A stretch of DNA of 64,000 nucleotides, taken from positions 175,553-239,552 of the forward strand of contig JANBPK010000846.1 of assembly GCA_027579435.1 (NCBI GenBank), in the 5' to 3' direction. The first letter of the stretch is position 1. Each line of letters starts with the position of its first letter. The position numbers were made by a program, and so were the translations under genes. Origin of the DNA: Candolleomyces eurysporus (Eukaryota; Basidiomycota; Agaricomycetes; Agaricales; Psathyrellaceae). Below are positions 34,490 to 46,000 of this stretch, in pieces. Under the pieces are notes generated by a model. That model ran no database searches. It was not told the DNA's origin and was given only the letters and a program-made list of their open reading frames with translations.

Positions 34490-36372
34490 TCATAATTTTG
34501 TTATCCCGGGAGGCACGGGATACATGAACCTCTGATTCTGTAATCCCTGCGAGAGATGAGGAGGCATACTATAGCCCTCCGCACTCCCCTCCTCCCCATT
34601 AGCGTTCGCGTTGAGAGNCTGAGGGGGTGGTCTTCCAGGAGCAAATCCCATCGCACCTGCCCCCACCCCAACATTCCCCATCATCAGCCCGTGCATCTGC
34701 ATTCTCAGTCCCTGCACAGTAGCTCTGACACCCATAACCTCTTCCCCCAGCCTGAGGACTTCCCCGACAACTCCACCACCAGGTAAAGCTGCACCCGTCC
34801 CTCCTCCCATAAGCACCAACGCCAAATCGCTCTTCTTCTGGATCTCTTCGATCGAAGCAGCCAATGAAACGATATTGGAGTGTAGACCTTGGAGCGTCGT
34901 CGATAATGAGGGCGAAGACGTATCCAGATCGGGGACACTAATAGAAATAGTTGAACCGGGCTGCGGTTGATACTGAGGTCCACCCGAGAGTGGGTGTGGC
35001 GGTGGCCCATTGACACTTTGCATCGCAGTCGGAGGAGGGAGCAGCGAACCGTACAAACCCATCGAGACATACGGGGACCCGAGATAGTTTAGGCTTTGGA
35101 GGGCAGGCGACATGGCTGGATGTCCTTCCAGCTGCGTTACCCCGGGTATAGAAGGTACGCTGTGGTGGTGGACGTGCCCAGTGCGTCGTTGTTGGGGCTG
35201 TCCCCGAATTTGAGGAGTGGTTTGTTGAGCTGGTGGCCCCTGAGGTGGTGTTGGTGCTGGAGGAGTCCGACGAACGCGAACCTCGTCGTCGCTTGGGAAA
35301 TACGAAGCCAAGTCGTCTCCATCCGAGTCCGCATCCGACCGAGACCCCTCTCCTGAGCTTCTAGGGGAGCTGTGTGGTGAAACGCGACTGCGAATACCAC
35401 TGCTTTCACTATTCGAAGTGCTGTTGTTCGTGGGCGGTCGGACAGCGGGCGGTATGTCTTGCCCCGATTCCCCAACACCAGACATCTGGCTTCCAGCGTT
35501 TCTCGATGACGGATTCCAATTGCGACTTGGCACGGCGGCGTTTTGCATCCAGGGGTTCAACACAGTCCGGACACAGGCCATCTCTTTCCGAAGGGTTTGA
35601 ACCGCTCCTTCCAGGGTATCAACTCGATGCCGGAGCAAAATGTTCTGCTCGGTCAAATGAAATATTCGATGTGAAGAGCTTGATTCTTTTGCCGTTTCTG
35701 AAGAGGGAGGCGTTGATGAAGAAGATGAAGCTGACTCGGAAGGAGGGGATTTTGACTACGGGAGGATGAGAACGAGTGTACTTGGGAAGGAGCTGGGCAG
35801 ATAGACGTACCCGCTGAGTGGTATCCGGCGTCTCTGTTCTGCTCTCAGAGACCTTCNTCCCCCTGATCCTGCTCCCCATTCTCCACACATTTCCCTTTCG
35901 ACTCTGCAGCGGATCGCATCTTCCCGGCATCAGAGAACGCACATTCGTCTTTCAAGTGCGCCGCGAGGAGTTGCCGCTGTCCTTGATGCATGCATCCGTC
36001 GTCACTGTACACGCATTCGACGAGTAGTTCGTCCACAAGCTATATGAGATGTAAGCATCAGACACACACCGAGCAGAGGAAGGGGGAAGTAGCGCTTACG
36101 CTGCGAACAATAGGATTGACCGGACCCAAGTCAGCCGAACTAAGGGGTGAACGGTCTACGGGGCATTGCGGAGAGTGCGAGAGGGCGTTGGTGATACACT
36201 CCTTGCAAAATGTATGTTGGCATGTCAAGGTCGTAATGGGATCTGTGAATGGAGCTCTGGAGCAGTGTCAGAGTGGAACACAATACATCATCAAGAGAGG
36301 ATGGCATGCTTGCCTGCAGATGCAACAAAGCAGATTGCTGTTGGGGGTATCGACGTAGTTGTACAGCAACAT
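34490..36372 (-). CDS. RING finger / TRAF-type zinc finger protein with coiled coil (paralog 1)
   Basis: Putative E3 ubiquitin ligase. Start MLLYNYVDTPNSN at 36372. The RING is LLCCICR..TLTCQHTFCKECITNALSHSPQCPVDR, then GPVNPIVRSLVDELLVEC and one TRAF-type zinc finger (VECVYSDDGCMHQGQRQLLAAHLKDEC). After a Ser-rich linker follows a coiled coil (LTEQNILLRHRVDTLEGAVQTLRKEM) and a long Pro/Gly/Gln-rich tail ending VPPGITKL. The first intron (36257-36313) uses a GC donor. Ambiguous bases at 35857 and 34618: the first coincides with a one-base frame change between EQDQG and KVSESRTETPD; the second does not clearly break the frame. It lies immediately downstream of a second RING/TRAF gene on the same strand with a shared intron position. 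Confidence 0.8.
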
Positions 36373-37057
36373 GACAATGACCAAGAGATCGGGTGGGGGG
36401 TGGGTGTTCAGTCAAGGCAGGCTGTGGACGTCGGCGTCAGCCAAGAAGCGAGCGACTCGGGCCAACTTGACGCACAGACAGAGGGAATGCTGGAGCTTAA
36501 GCTTGTCTGGCACTGAGCATAAGCTTCGAAGCTGAATTGGCTCTGTGATTCTCTCCCGGCGCACTGCCGGAGTTGAGTATGCGAGAGGCTGTCTGGCACT
36601 TGTGCCGAATCTTTGAAGCTAGTCTCCAAGCGGGTTTGTTCCTCTAAAGTAGTGGAACTAGCGAGATCTGTCTTCTCCACCTGTCAGAGAACGTTTTAGA
36701 GGGTCCTAGAGATGGCGTACCTGGTATTCCTCGACCTTGTGTCCGATGGCACGGTGGATGTGGTTTGAGCAATAAAGATTAACGGAGGACCTGCTTTCAA
36801 TAGCCGGGGCCAACATCCGTGGGAAGCCGAACCAAGCTGAGATAAGATTAGATAAGATGAGCATACCTCATCTCCCATTCACCTGAACCAGTTCACTGGC
36901 CGTCTGAACGTTCTCGTCTTTTCAATATCACATCCACCAAGATAATTTTTGGAGGAGTCAGCAGCAGCCAGGTAGCGTGAGCCTGATATATATAATACAG
37001 ATGCGATGTGATGTAAAACAGTGTCCATATGAAAGCAATGAGTCCGAGAGTTCCCCC
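36373..37057. other. Intergenic region between the two RING genes
   Basis: 685 bases; may contain 5' UTR exons of RING paralog 1. No coding content recognised. A duplicated GATAAGATTAGATAAGAT stretch is present near 36840-36857. Confidence 0.4.
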
Positions 37058-38816
37058 TCAATAAAGCAACACAACCCGTTCAGCAGGTATCCGATCTCTA
37101 CCACGATGATCTTGACGGCGAGCATCGTCCAGAAGGTACCCCCGTAGATCTCCATTATTCGCTACACTCGTCACAGCCATAACATCTCCTTCCTGGAAAT
37201 CAAAGTCATCACGATGCGATGCATGATAATTGCCTGATGCTTTCACTAAAGCGAGCAATTTGATGCGGTATGAGTTGGAGACAATAAAGAAAGAAGTACC
37301 GCGAAACTCACCATAGTACATCACCCCTTCTGCACGTTGTAAACAGCCATGCCCAGGCGATCCAGAGAAGCGTCGCAATCGGACAGGTGACAGGCTGCCT
37401 TGCTGACGGGGGCCAAATGGCACATCTGTGTACATAGATGAAAACGAATCCGCAGAGCTGTATCTGCTGGTTCGAGGTCTCGGAATAGACGTAGACGTAG
37501 ACGCTTCGCTCCATGAGATATGAGCCGGTTGCTGTGGATCTAGGGACGGGTCGGTGGGGTACCAATCAGTATACAAGGACAAGTCCGCGTTTGAATCATT
37601 CCTTGTAATGAACGGAGCATCCCTGATGATGAGTGATGGACTGGAAGACCGGAGTCTGGGTGATTCTTCTTCGTCTTCTTCAACTAGCTGTTCGACGAAA
37701 CTGCTGGGGATGAGGTAGGGGCCGCGTAAAGGACCGCTCAAGGTTGGGGCATCCATGTGGTCGCCTTCCCACCAGCCGTCTTCTCGAACATTGACTATTC
37801 GGAGGACATCACCAACTGTGAAAGTCAACTCCTGCGGGTCTGTTGATTCGTAAGAGTTTACTGCTCGCGCTATTATTGCCACCCCGTCAGATAAGGAGGG
37901 TAAACAGAATTTGATATTTCGAAGATCATACCTAAGAATGGGGGTTCTGATGGAAGTCGAGGACTTGGAGGCAGTGGGGGAAGAGGCCGCTCGTTAGCTC
38001 GTGGCGTGTTCTGAAAGCTTGGTGCAGGCGACTGGGCCTGAGCTCTTGCTCGTTCACGGAGGTTTATAGTTGAGCGACTCCGCAAGATGGTCCAATTGCG
38101 ATCAAGTGCCGTCAGACGGTCTGAGCGAGAGTCCACCGGAGAATCAGTGAACGTGTCTTCATCCTCTAAGGAATAGGCATTGGATGGATCATCTGTTTCG
38201 GTGTCGAGTTGGAGTTCAATCCGGTGCATCTCTTGGTGTTCGAACATCTCTGCCATTGGTAGGGTTTTGTTGCAGCCTGAGAGCTGACATGTCATGGGCG
38301 TGTGCATGCATTCGTCTTCTAGATGTGTGTTGAGGGCATCTCTACGAAGTCTGATTTGAGGACAGCCAGCATGGTGATGAGGACACTCGACGATCAGTTC
38401 GTTGACGAGCTTGAAAGATGCAAAGTTAGAAGCAACGGGGTTGATGAGTAGATATGAGCACACACCGAGCGTATGATTGGATCTGCTGGGTGCAGGTCTT
38501 CCAGAGCCAGAGGTTGACGATCTACCGGACACCGCCGCAACAAGTGCTGGAACGCTTCGGTGATACAGGTGCGACAGAACGTATGCGAACAATTTGTCGC
38601 GGTGACGGGGATAAGAAAGGGCGACCTGGGACGTATTCATCACCTCTGTCAGCCTTAAGCGCCCAGACCTTGAAGAAAACGCGAACGCACAAACATATGG
38701 GACAAATCTGGAGCACGAGGGTCAGTAAGCGGAGAGGATGGCATGATTACGACACTCACTAGATGAGGACTCGGTTTGTCCACATACTTGAGGTCGCTGC
38801 TCGTTAGGTTGTTCAT
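37058..38816 (-). CDS. RING / TRAF-type zinc finger protein with two SH3 domains (paralog 2)
   Basis: Six exons (38760-38816, 38691-38707, 38466-38625, 37932-38409, 37312-37869, 37058-37245) total 1458 nt, 485 residues, closing in frame. Start MNNLTSSDLKYVDKPSPH. RING: ICPICL..NCSHTFCRTCITEAF..RCPVDRQPL. Then PADPIIRSLVNELIVEC and two TRAF-type zinc fingers (CPHHHAGCPQIRLRRDALNTHLEDEC and CQLSGCNKTLPMAEMFEHQEMH). A Pro-rich linker (PLPPLPPSPRLP) precedes an SH3 domain (ARAVNSYESTDPQELTFTVGDVLRIV..EDGWWEGD..GLIPSSF-like end) and, after a disordered spacer, a second SH3-like unit (NYHASHRDDFDFQEGDVMAVTSV..RIPAERVVLL) lacking the usual tryptophan pair. A ubiquitin-ligase scaffold role is inferred from the domains. 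The layout recalls animal POSH/SH3RF proteins, but with TRAF fingers. Confidence 0.83.
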
Positions 38817-39282
38817 TGGAAGGGGAGAAAGGAGAAGAGCTTTGACAGCATTTAAATGAAGGGTGATGTTCAGCGCCTCTGGGATTCTTGGATTGGAACG
38901 TTCCGGATTGGAGGTCGTCAATCAAATGGGCAGTGTCAAGCCTCGATGGCTCCGTGAAACGCCTGATTTATATTGGACTTCGTCGTTGATGCCGTTTCCT
39001 TCGCCATCGTCGTTCAGGTTTGTTTAACCAGTGCAAACAGTCGTCCGTGGCGAGACTAGCCGAGTTGTGGGCGGTGTGCAACGTCGCCCGATGTCTCCGG
39101 CAATGACCGGTGATCAAGATAACCACGTTGACTCATCAAAGCGTTGATAAGATTATATTCATATCTTCCCTGCACTTCATTTACAGACTTGGGTTCCTTC
39201 TCCCTGGTCGAGTCACTCCGACTCGGTGTCGCCTTCTCTACATATAGCAGGCCAGGCCGTAACCCTTTCTCTCATCTCAACC
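38817..39282. promoter_or_regulatory. Divergent promoter region, RING paralog 2 (-) / IleRS (+)
   Basis: 466 bases between start codons on opposite strands; no gene recognised. Confidence 0.5.
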
Positions 39283-42200
39283 ATGTCTTTCCCGGACCAC
39301 GACAGTGCGTTGCTTAATTTTCACCCCCGTAGTAACTCATCCGAGCCTTCTACCAGTCGCGACCCCATTCAGCTTCCCCAAGGAAGAGGAAAAAGTCATC
39401 GCATTCTGGAGAGAGATAGATGCTTTTCAGACCAGCTTAAAGCTCTCCGAAGGCAGGCCAGAATACTCGTTCTACGATGGACCCCCCTTCGCAACTGGTC
39501 TTCCTCACTACGGACACCTGCTCGCGGGTACGATCAAGGTACATCGTGATTCTCCTTGAAACTGCCCTGGAAACTGAATCGGCTCGCGCAAAGGACATTG
39601 TAACGCGACATGCCCACGTTAGTGGGTTCCATGTCACTCGTCGATTCGGATGGGACACCCATGGTCTCCCTGTCGAGCACGAGATCGATAAACGACTGGG
39701 CATCACGGGCAAGGAAGACGTAATGGCAATGGGGATCGACAAATACAACGCCGAATGTCGCAGCATCGTCATGAGGTACTCGGAAGAGTGGCGTCGAACA
39801 GTCGAGAGAATGGGTCGCTGGATCGATTTCGACAACGATTACAAAACGCTCAACACCTCCTTTATGGAGTCGGTGTGGTGGGCCTTCAGTGAACTGCACA
39901 AGAAGGGCATGGTTTACCGCGGACTGAGGGTCATGCCTTACTCCACCGGATGCACAACGCCGTTGTCCAACTTCGAGGCTGGTCAGGCATACAAGGATGT
40001 CAACGATCCTGCCGGTATGTCGCTCGTATCGTTTACCGCGTATGAGACGCTGATTCTGTTCCAGTCACTATCGCGTTCCCTCTGGTCGACGATCCCAAGA
40101 CGTCTCTCTTGGCTTGGACGACAACCCCCTGGACCTTGCCCTCCAATCTTGGACTCTGCGTGCATCCCGACTACACCTACCTCAAAATCCACGATACCGA
40201 GCGCGATCAGAACTTCATCATCCACGAAAAANCTTCTGCGAACTTTGTTCAAGGACCCCAAGAAAGCAAAATATAAAAAAANTCGCTCAGTTCCAGGGAT
40301 CCGACATGAAAGACTGGAGATATGTTCCCCTATTCGAATATTTCACAGAGAAGGTGCGTGCTGCTAGCTGTTCTAACCAACCAACCTCTCTGACCTCTCT
40401 ATCAGTTCGAAGACAAAGCTTTCAGGGTTTTGGTGGACACCTACGTTACCGACGCGGACGGTACTGGTATTGTCCACCAGGCGCCGGCGTTTGGTGAAGA
40501 CGATTACCGCATTGCCATCTCCCATGGAGTCCTTCGACCGGATGAACTTCCACCGTGCCCGATCGACGATAAGGGTCACTTCACTAGTGAAGTGCCTGAC
40601 TTTGAAGGTCTCCATGTCAAGGCACGATATATTTTTTCCACCCTTTTGATATGCAATTCCTGACGCGCAACTCAGGCAGCGGATGGACCTATTCAGAAAG
40701 CGTTGAAGGCAAAAGGACGCCTCATCATCCAATCTACGCTAAACCATAGTTATCCTTTCTGCTGGAGGTATCTGTCTTTTCTTGATTAAAGATGCGACAA
40801 TGGCTAACAAACACACGGAAAGATCTGGAACCCCTCTCATCTACCGTGCTATCCCTGCCTGGTTCATCAAGGTCACACCCATCGTGGATCAGCTTGTTGC
40901 CAACAATGAGGAGACGAGATGGTCAGGAGTAACATCGCTCGGGAGTATGCGCAGTTGACTGAAAACCTTTTTTCGTTTCAGGGTGCCCCAAAGTGTGGGC
41001 GACAACCGATTCGGAAATTGGTTGGCCAACGCCCGCGATTGGAATGTCTCCAGAAATCGGTACTGGGGGACTCCCATCCCACTTTGGGTCAGCGAGGATT
41101 ATGAGGAGGTGAGTGATCCGGGTGTCGAGCCATTTTTCCGCGGAGAATTCACCCTTTCATAGATTGTGTGCATTGGATCTGTCGCAGAGCTCGAAGAGCT
41201 CTCCGGTGTGAAAGGCATTACAGATCTGCACAGGGACAAAATCGATCACATCACCATTCCCTCAAAACAGGGTAAAGGGGTGCTGAAGCGAATTGAAGAA
41301 GTGTTCGATTGCTGGTTTGAATCTGGAAGGTACTGATTGTACTGAATCTATCTCTTTGCATTCTGATGGCTAACATCAATGCTGCGCGTACAGCATGCCA
41401 TATGCCCAGGTCCACTATCCCTTTGAAAACAAGGAGAAATTCGAGGGCACGTTCCCTGCCGACTTTGTGTCCGAGGGTATTGACCAGACTCGTGGATGGT
41501 TCTACACGTTGCTGGTTCTTTCTACCCACTTGTTTGGAACGGCACCATGGAAGAACTTGATTGTGACTGGCCTTGTCCTTGCTGCGTAGGTGTTCACGCT
41601 CTTACTCGAATAAGCATTTCACCGACTGTTGTACTAGTGATGGCAAGAAGATGAGCAAGAGTCTCAAGAACTATCCCGACCCTAACCTCATCATCGACCA
41701 ATATGGCGCCGATGCGACTAGGATGTTCCTCGTCAACTCGCCGATCGTTCGTGGCGACAACCTGAGGTTCAGAGAAGAGGGTGTCCGAGAGGTCATCTCC
41801 CGTGTCTTGCTCCCATGGCTCAACTCTTTCCGCTTCTTCCTCGGGCACGCTGCGCTCTATAAGAAGGCGCATGGAGAAGAGTTTGTCTATAATGCCCAGG
41901 CGCCGTTGCCCAATAATGTTATGGATAGGTGGATCTTGGCTCGGTGCCAGTCGTTGATCAAGCTCGTGAAAGAGGAGATGGCGGCGTATCGGCTTTATAC
42001 TATCATCCCCCGGCTCTTGGACCTCATCGATGAGTTGACCAACTGGTATATCCGGTTCAACCGGAAACGGCTCAAAGGAGAGGATGGGAAGGAAGATACC
42101 TACGCTGCGTTGAACACCCTGTTCGAGGCTTTGTTTACGCTTTGCAGGACTATGGTGAGTGCACGGTTCTGAATGCTCGAGAGGTCTTTGTGGCTGACCA

Positions 42201-43184
42201 CGGTTTCATAGTCGTCGTACACGCCTTTCTTGACGGAGAGCTTGTACCAGTCTCTCCGCAAGTTCATCCCTGAGGATCCTAGTGCAGGAGATGTACGCTC
42301 TGTCCACTTTTTGAGCTTCCCCGAAGTCAAGCACGCCTACTTTGACGAGGATATTGAGCGTCAGGTGAAGAGGATGCAAGCTGTCATTGAGCTGTCCCGG
42401 AACATCCGTGAACGAAATAACATCTCACTCAAGGTAAGCCTGTTTGTGGTGTGGTAGTTCGCTTCAGAAAGCTGATGGTTATCTCTGCTAGGTCCCTCTG
42501 AAAGAGCTCCTTGTCTTCCACGCGGACCCATCCTACCTCGCCGACATTCAGCCTCTGGAGCGGTACATCAAATCGGAACTCAACGTCCGAGACATCGTCT
42601 TCACTTCTGACGAAGACCAATCTGGTGTGCGGTACAAGGCCGTCGCGGATTGGGGCGTCTTGGGGAAGAAGCTTCGCAAAGACCTTGCTCGTGTGCGCAA
42701 CGCCTTGCCCAAGGTGTCCAGCGCCGAGATCAAGGAGTACGTCCAGACGGGCAAGATCGGCGTTGACGGGATCCAGCTGGTGGAGGGCGACTTGACGGTG
42801 CAGCGGTACCTCGAGCTGCCTGAAGGGTCTGAGGCCAAGTATGCCACGCATACCGATAATGACGTTGTTATCAGGCTGGAGATCCAGATTCACGATGATC
42901 TCCAGAATGAGTGGTTGGCGAGAGAAATGACGAATAGGGTCCAGAAGCTCCGGAAGAAAGCGGGGTTGCAGGCGGTGGATGAGGTTGATGTGTTCTATGC
43001 GTTTGGGGAGGGTCTTGGGGCCGATATCGTTGCTGCGGTCGAGCATTGTAGCGATTTGGTGGTCAAGACGGTTGGAGGGCTCCCGAGAGACGTCAAGACT
43101 CGCAAATCTAACGCAACTGTGCTGATTGAGGAGGAACAGGAAATCGCCGACGTCAAATTCACGCTTTCACTTGCAAGATCTTAA
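39283..43184 (+). CDS. ILS1: Isoleucyl-tRNA synthetase, cytosolic
   Basis: Class I aminoacyl-tRNA synthetase charging tRNA-Ile. Start [25 protein letters not shown], with no targeting peptide. The HIGH-type motif is [11 protein letters not shown] and the KMSKS loop [15 protein letters not shown], both in an intact Rossmann fold with [12 protein letters not shown]. The CP1 editing domain includes [20 protein letters not shown] and [17 protein letters not shown]. The anticodon-binding region reads [14 protein letters not shown] and [14 protein letters not shown]. The C-terminal extension typical of the eukaryotic cytosolic enzyme ends KFTLSLARS. About ten short introns. Two ambiguous bases at 40232 and 40282, each beside an A run, each demand one base fewer to keep the conserved block [24 protein letters not shown]. 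These are most likely base-call errors, because an essential gene would not tolerate them. Confidence 0.95.
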
Positions 43185-43341
43185 AATGAAAGAGAACGAA
43201 GAGGGAGATGTGCTGTTATGAAAGGAACGACTGTAGCATTAATTAGAAAGCAAAAGCAAGAGCATGAATGTAATACATAGGAGTGGTATCAGGATAGGAT
43301 AGAGTACGACACACGGTACCTGCGCTAATTGACTGACGAGT

Positions 43342-44145
43342 CTACTTTTTGGATGAGCCGAAGCCTGCGAAACCCATCATTTCAGCCATTTCGACGTCTT
43401 CTTCGGTAGTAGGCGCTTTGAGAAGCTCCAGCCGTGCTTTCTCCTTCTCAGCCTTCTTTTCGGCCTTCTTCTGATCCCGCAGGGCACGTTCCTTTTCTCT
43501 GATCTCTGCGAGTCGTTTATCAAAGTCGTAATCTTTCGCAGAGGATGCGTCTTTCGTCTTTTCCCTGAGATAGGCAATTCGAGCCTGCACTTGGGCTAGG
43601 GTTGAACGCTCAATTTTGGTCGTCTGACCCAGTAGACGTAGATCTGAGATATGAATCAATGCGGAGGACGAGTTAGGCGTAGTGGGTTTGAATTAACGGG
43701 ATGGTAGCCATACTCACGGGCTCTGCTGTTCAGGTGATCTAGGTAACCAATAGTGTCTTTATACGTGCGATTGCAGGTTTCGCAGTAGAAGCCTGGTTGG
43801 CCGGGGCCTCGACCGCCTGGATTCTGCACGACCATGGTCTTGCCCAGGTTCTTGTCGAGCTCCAAGGGCCCCTCACGGGCTTTCATGAGCTCTGTGGGCT
43901 TGGGGACATCCTGCTTGGCACCCTTTCGCGGCCTTTTGCCTATGAGTCAGTGAGATGTCAAGGCACTGCGGGGGTTCAGAGAGAGGGGTCATACCCTCCT
44001 TTAGGCGCTCCTCGTTCTCCTGCATGCGTTCTCGCTCTTCCTGATCTTTGAGCTTAGCCTTTTCTGCATACTCTTCCTTGTCCCATTTCTTGCGAAAGTC
44101 AGTATCGGACGCTCTATTTGCGCCATAAGCTCCGCCAGAGGCCAT
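43342..44145 (-). CDS. SNU23: U4/U6.U5 tri-snRNP protein Snu23 (ZMAT2)
   Basis: Spliceosomal B-complex protein that stabilises the U6/5' splice-site helix during activation. Start MASGGAYGANRASDTDFRKKWDKEEY, the conserved ZMAT2 N-terminus. The U1-type C2H2 zinc finger reads FYCETCNRTYKDTIGYLDHLNSRA, then LGQTTKIERSTLAQVQARI and a Lys/Glu-rich helix, ending MMGFAGFGSSKK. Three exons; the intron interrupting the zinc finger region lies after LNSRA. The N-terminal third contains ELMKAREGPLELDKNLGKTMVV, matching the family. Divergent from the ERD1-like gene 210 bases away. Confidence 0.93.
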
Positions 44146-44355
44146 TGGGACAGGGGTAGGGGGTGGAATTGGAAGGAGGAAGGGAAAAATACTGATGGCT
44201 GGCTCGTGTATACCATAAGTGACCGAGCGACGTGGCTGTGCTATAATAGGGTTGAATGGCCGGGTCCGCTGTTCCTCTTTAGATTTGCTTCGAACACAAC
44301 AAGTTGGCTATTTGATGCCCTCTTGCCTGCGCACACGACCTCTCCCCCGCGAAAC
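44146..44355. promoter_or_regulatory. Bidirectional promoter, SNU23 (-) / ERD1-like (+)
   Basis: 210 bases between the two start codons; includes a CTATAATAGG stretch near 44240. Confidence 0.5.
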
Positions 44356-46000
44356 ATGACCTCCCCCCNNAAGCGACGCCGATTTCTGGCAGGCCGTCGC
44401 CTTTCCCCTGCCCTACCGTGTTTTCCTCCTCCTCGGCCTCGGGCTCCTGGGGTGGGCCACCAATCTCCATGGCCTCGACGCCCTCGAGGTCGATGCAGTC
44501 ACCGCCCTCGACCTCCGGACGGACGACTGCCCCCCCAGGCTCCCTGTCGCCCAACACCCCATCGGGCACTCGATGGCCCCAGCACTGATCAGGTCCGCGT
44601 ACCAGGTCTTCCTTGGCTACGCTGGCATCTGCATTGCGTCCTGGCTGCTCTACGTCTGGAGCGTAGACGGCGATCCATCTCGTGTCGATGCCTATGGCCA
44701 TATCCCTGCTCTGACCGCCCTTTTGCTCCTCCTCCTCCTGGTGTGCCCGTACGATGTGTTTTTCAAGGCCGAGCGCACCAAATTTGTCCAGTACGTTGTC
44801 CTCACTGCCTTTGTGACGGTTGCTCCAACATAACACACTTTATTTGATTACAGTGCGATTAGGCGGTGTTTATTCTCTTCTACACAGACTCCCATTCTCT
44901 TTTCGGATGTCGTCCTCGCCGACATCGGAACATCCTTCGTTAAAGTATTTGGAGATATTTGGTTGTCACTATGCATGATTCTCCCTGGAAACACTTTATT
45001 GGATTCGCCTGCACAAGAAGGACTGTTGAAATGGGTGATGCCGGTCGTCCTAAGGTATTCGGGCTGTTCCTGCCATCTTTTAACATTCCATCAGTCTGCT
45101 GACGCTCCACGTTCCAGCTTCCCATATGCGGTCCGCCTACGTCAATGCCTCATAGAATACAATCTTCCCTCAAACGAGAGCAAAAAACCCCTTTTCAACG
45201 CTATCAAATACGCCACTGCCTTCCCGGTCATATTCTTTGCCGCCGCTCAAGGAATCGTACATGGAGAACACCATCTTTTCCGATATTGGTACGGGTCCTT
45301 CTGCCTACATCGCGAGCTAATGGTTAACAAATCGCCTAGGCTGTTCTCCGTTTTCGTCAACTCTGCCTATTCCTTCTGGTGGGACCTCACCAATGATTGG
45401 GGGCTCGAGGTCCTGCGCACAGGCACCGAGGTGGATACCGACCAGTACGCTTCCAAGCTTCTACCTCAAATCAGGACACCCCTTATTATACGGCCGCCCT
45501 TCAGTTCCACTTCAACCTCTGCTTCGGCCTCAGAATTTCCTTCGGCTTCAGGATCGCCCGTGCTCTCTCCCTCGCTCTCTCCGACAAGATTGTCATTCGA
45601 AAACACATACCCGTTGGAAGAAAAAGACATCCCTAGATCGCTCCGGAAACACTACCCATGGGGACTGCGACCTATTCTCCTCTACCCCACGACGGTCTAC
45701 CCTCTCCTGGCCATCTTCAATCTGGTCCTGCGAATGTCGTGGTCAGTCCGACTATCCTCTCACCTTCATTCCGCGCATGACGGCAGCGTCGCTGTCTTCT
45801 TGCTGGAGGTTGCCGAGATTGTCAGAAGATGGTTGTGGGTCTTCATTCGTGTCGAATGGGAAGTCGTTAAAAAGATGCAAGACTTGGAAGGACCGCCATT
45901 GACTGAACGCACAGAATCTGTGAGCGACGACGCTATGTCCACGTTCGAAATGATACCAGCGTCTGGTATAGGTTCAGCATATGAATTACAGGACCGATAG
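44356..46000 (+). CDS. ERD1: ERD1/EXS-domain membrane protein
   Basis: Polytopic Golgi protein of the EXS family; yeast Erd1 is needed for retention of lumenal ER proteins and Golgi enzymes and for phosphate recycling. Start MTSP, then two N (44369-44370) after six C; the real frame continues SDADFWQAVAFPLPYRVFLLLGLG, one base off the nominal one. Membrane segments include LLLGLGLLGWATNL, YQVFLGYAGICIASWLLYVWSV, LTALLLLLLLV, YATAFPVIFFAAAQGI and PTTVYPLLAIFNLVLRMSW. EXS landmarks: FGDIWLSLCM, LPYAVRLRQCL, SFWWDLTNDWGLEVL, and the end EVAEIVRRWLWVFIRVEWE. The tail EDLEGPP..MSTFEMIPASG is disordered. Four or more introns; the gene symbol is by family resemblance. Confidence 0.82.

Noticed and set aside
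36408..36680. 90-codon minus-strand ORF upstream of RING paralog 1
   Set aside because: No recognisable domain; it may be 5' UTR. The RING starts cleanly from the ATG at 36372.
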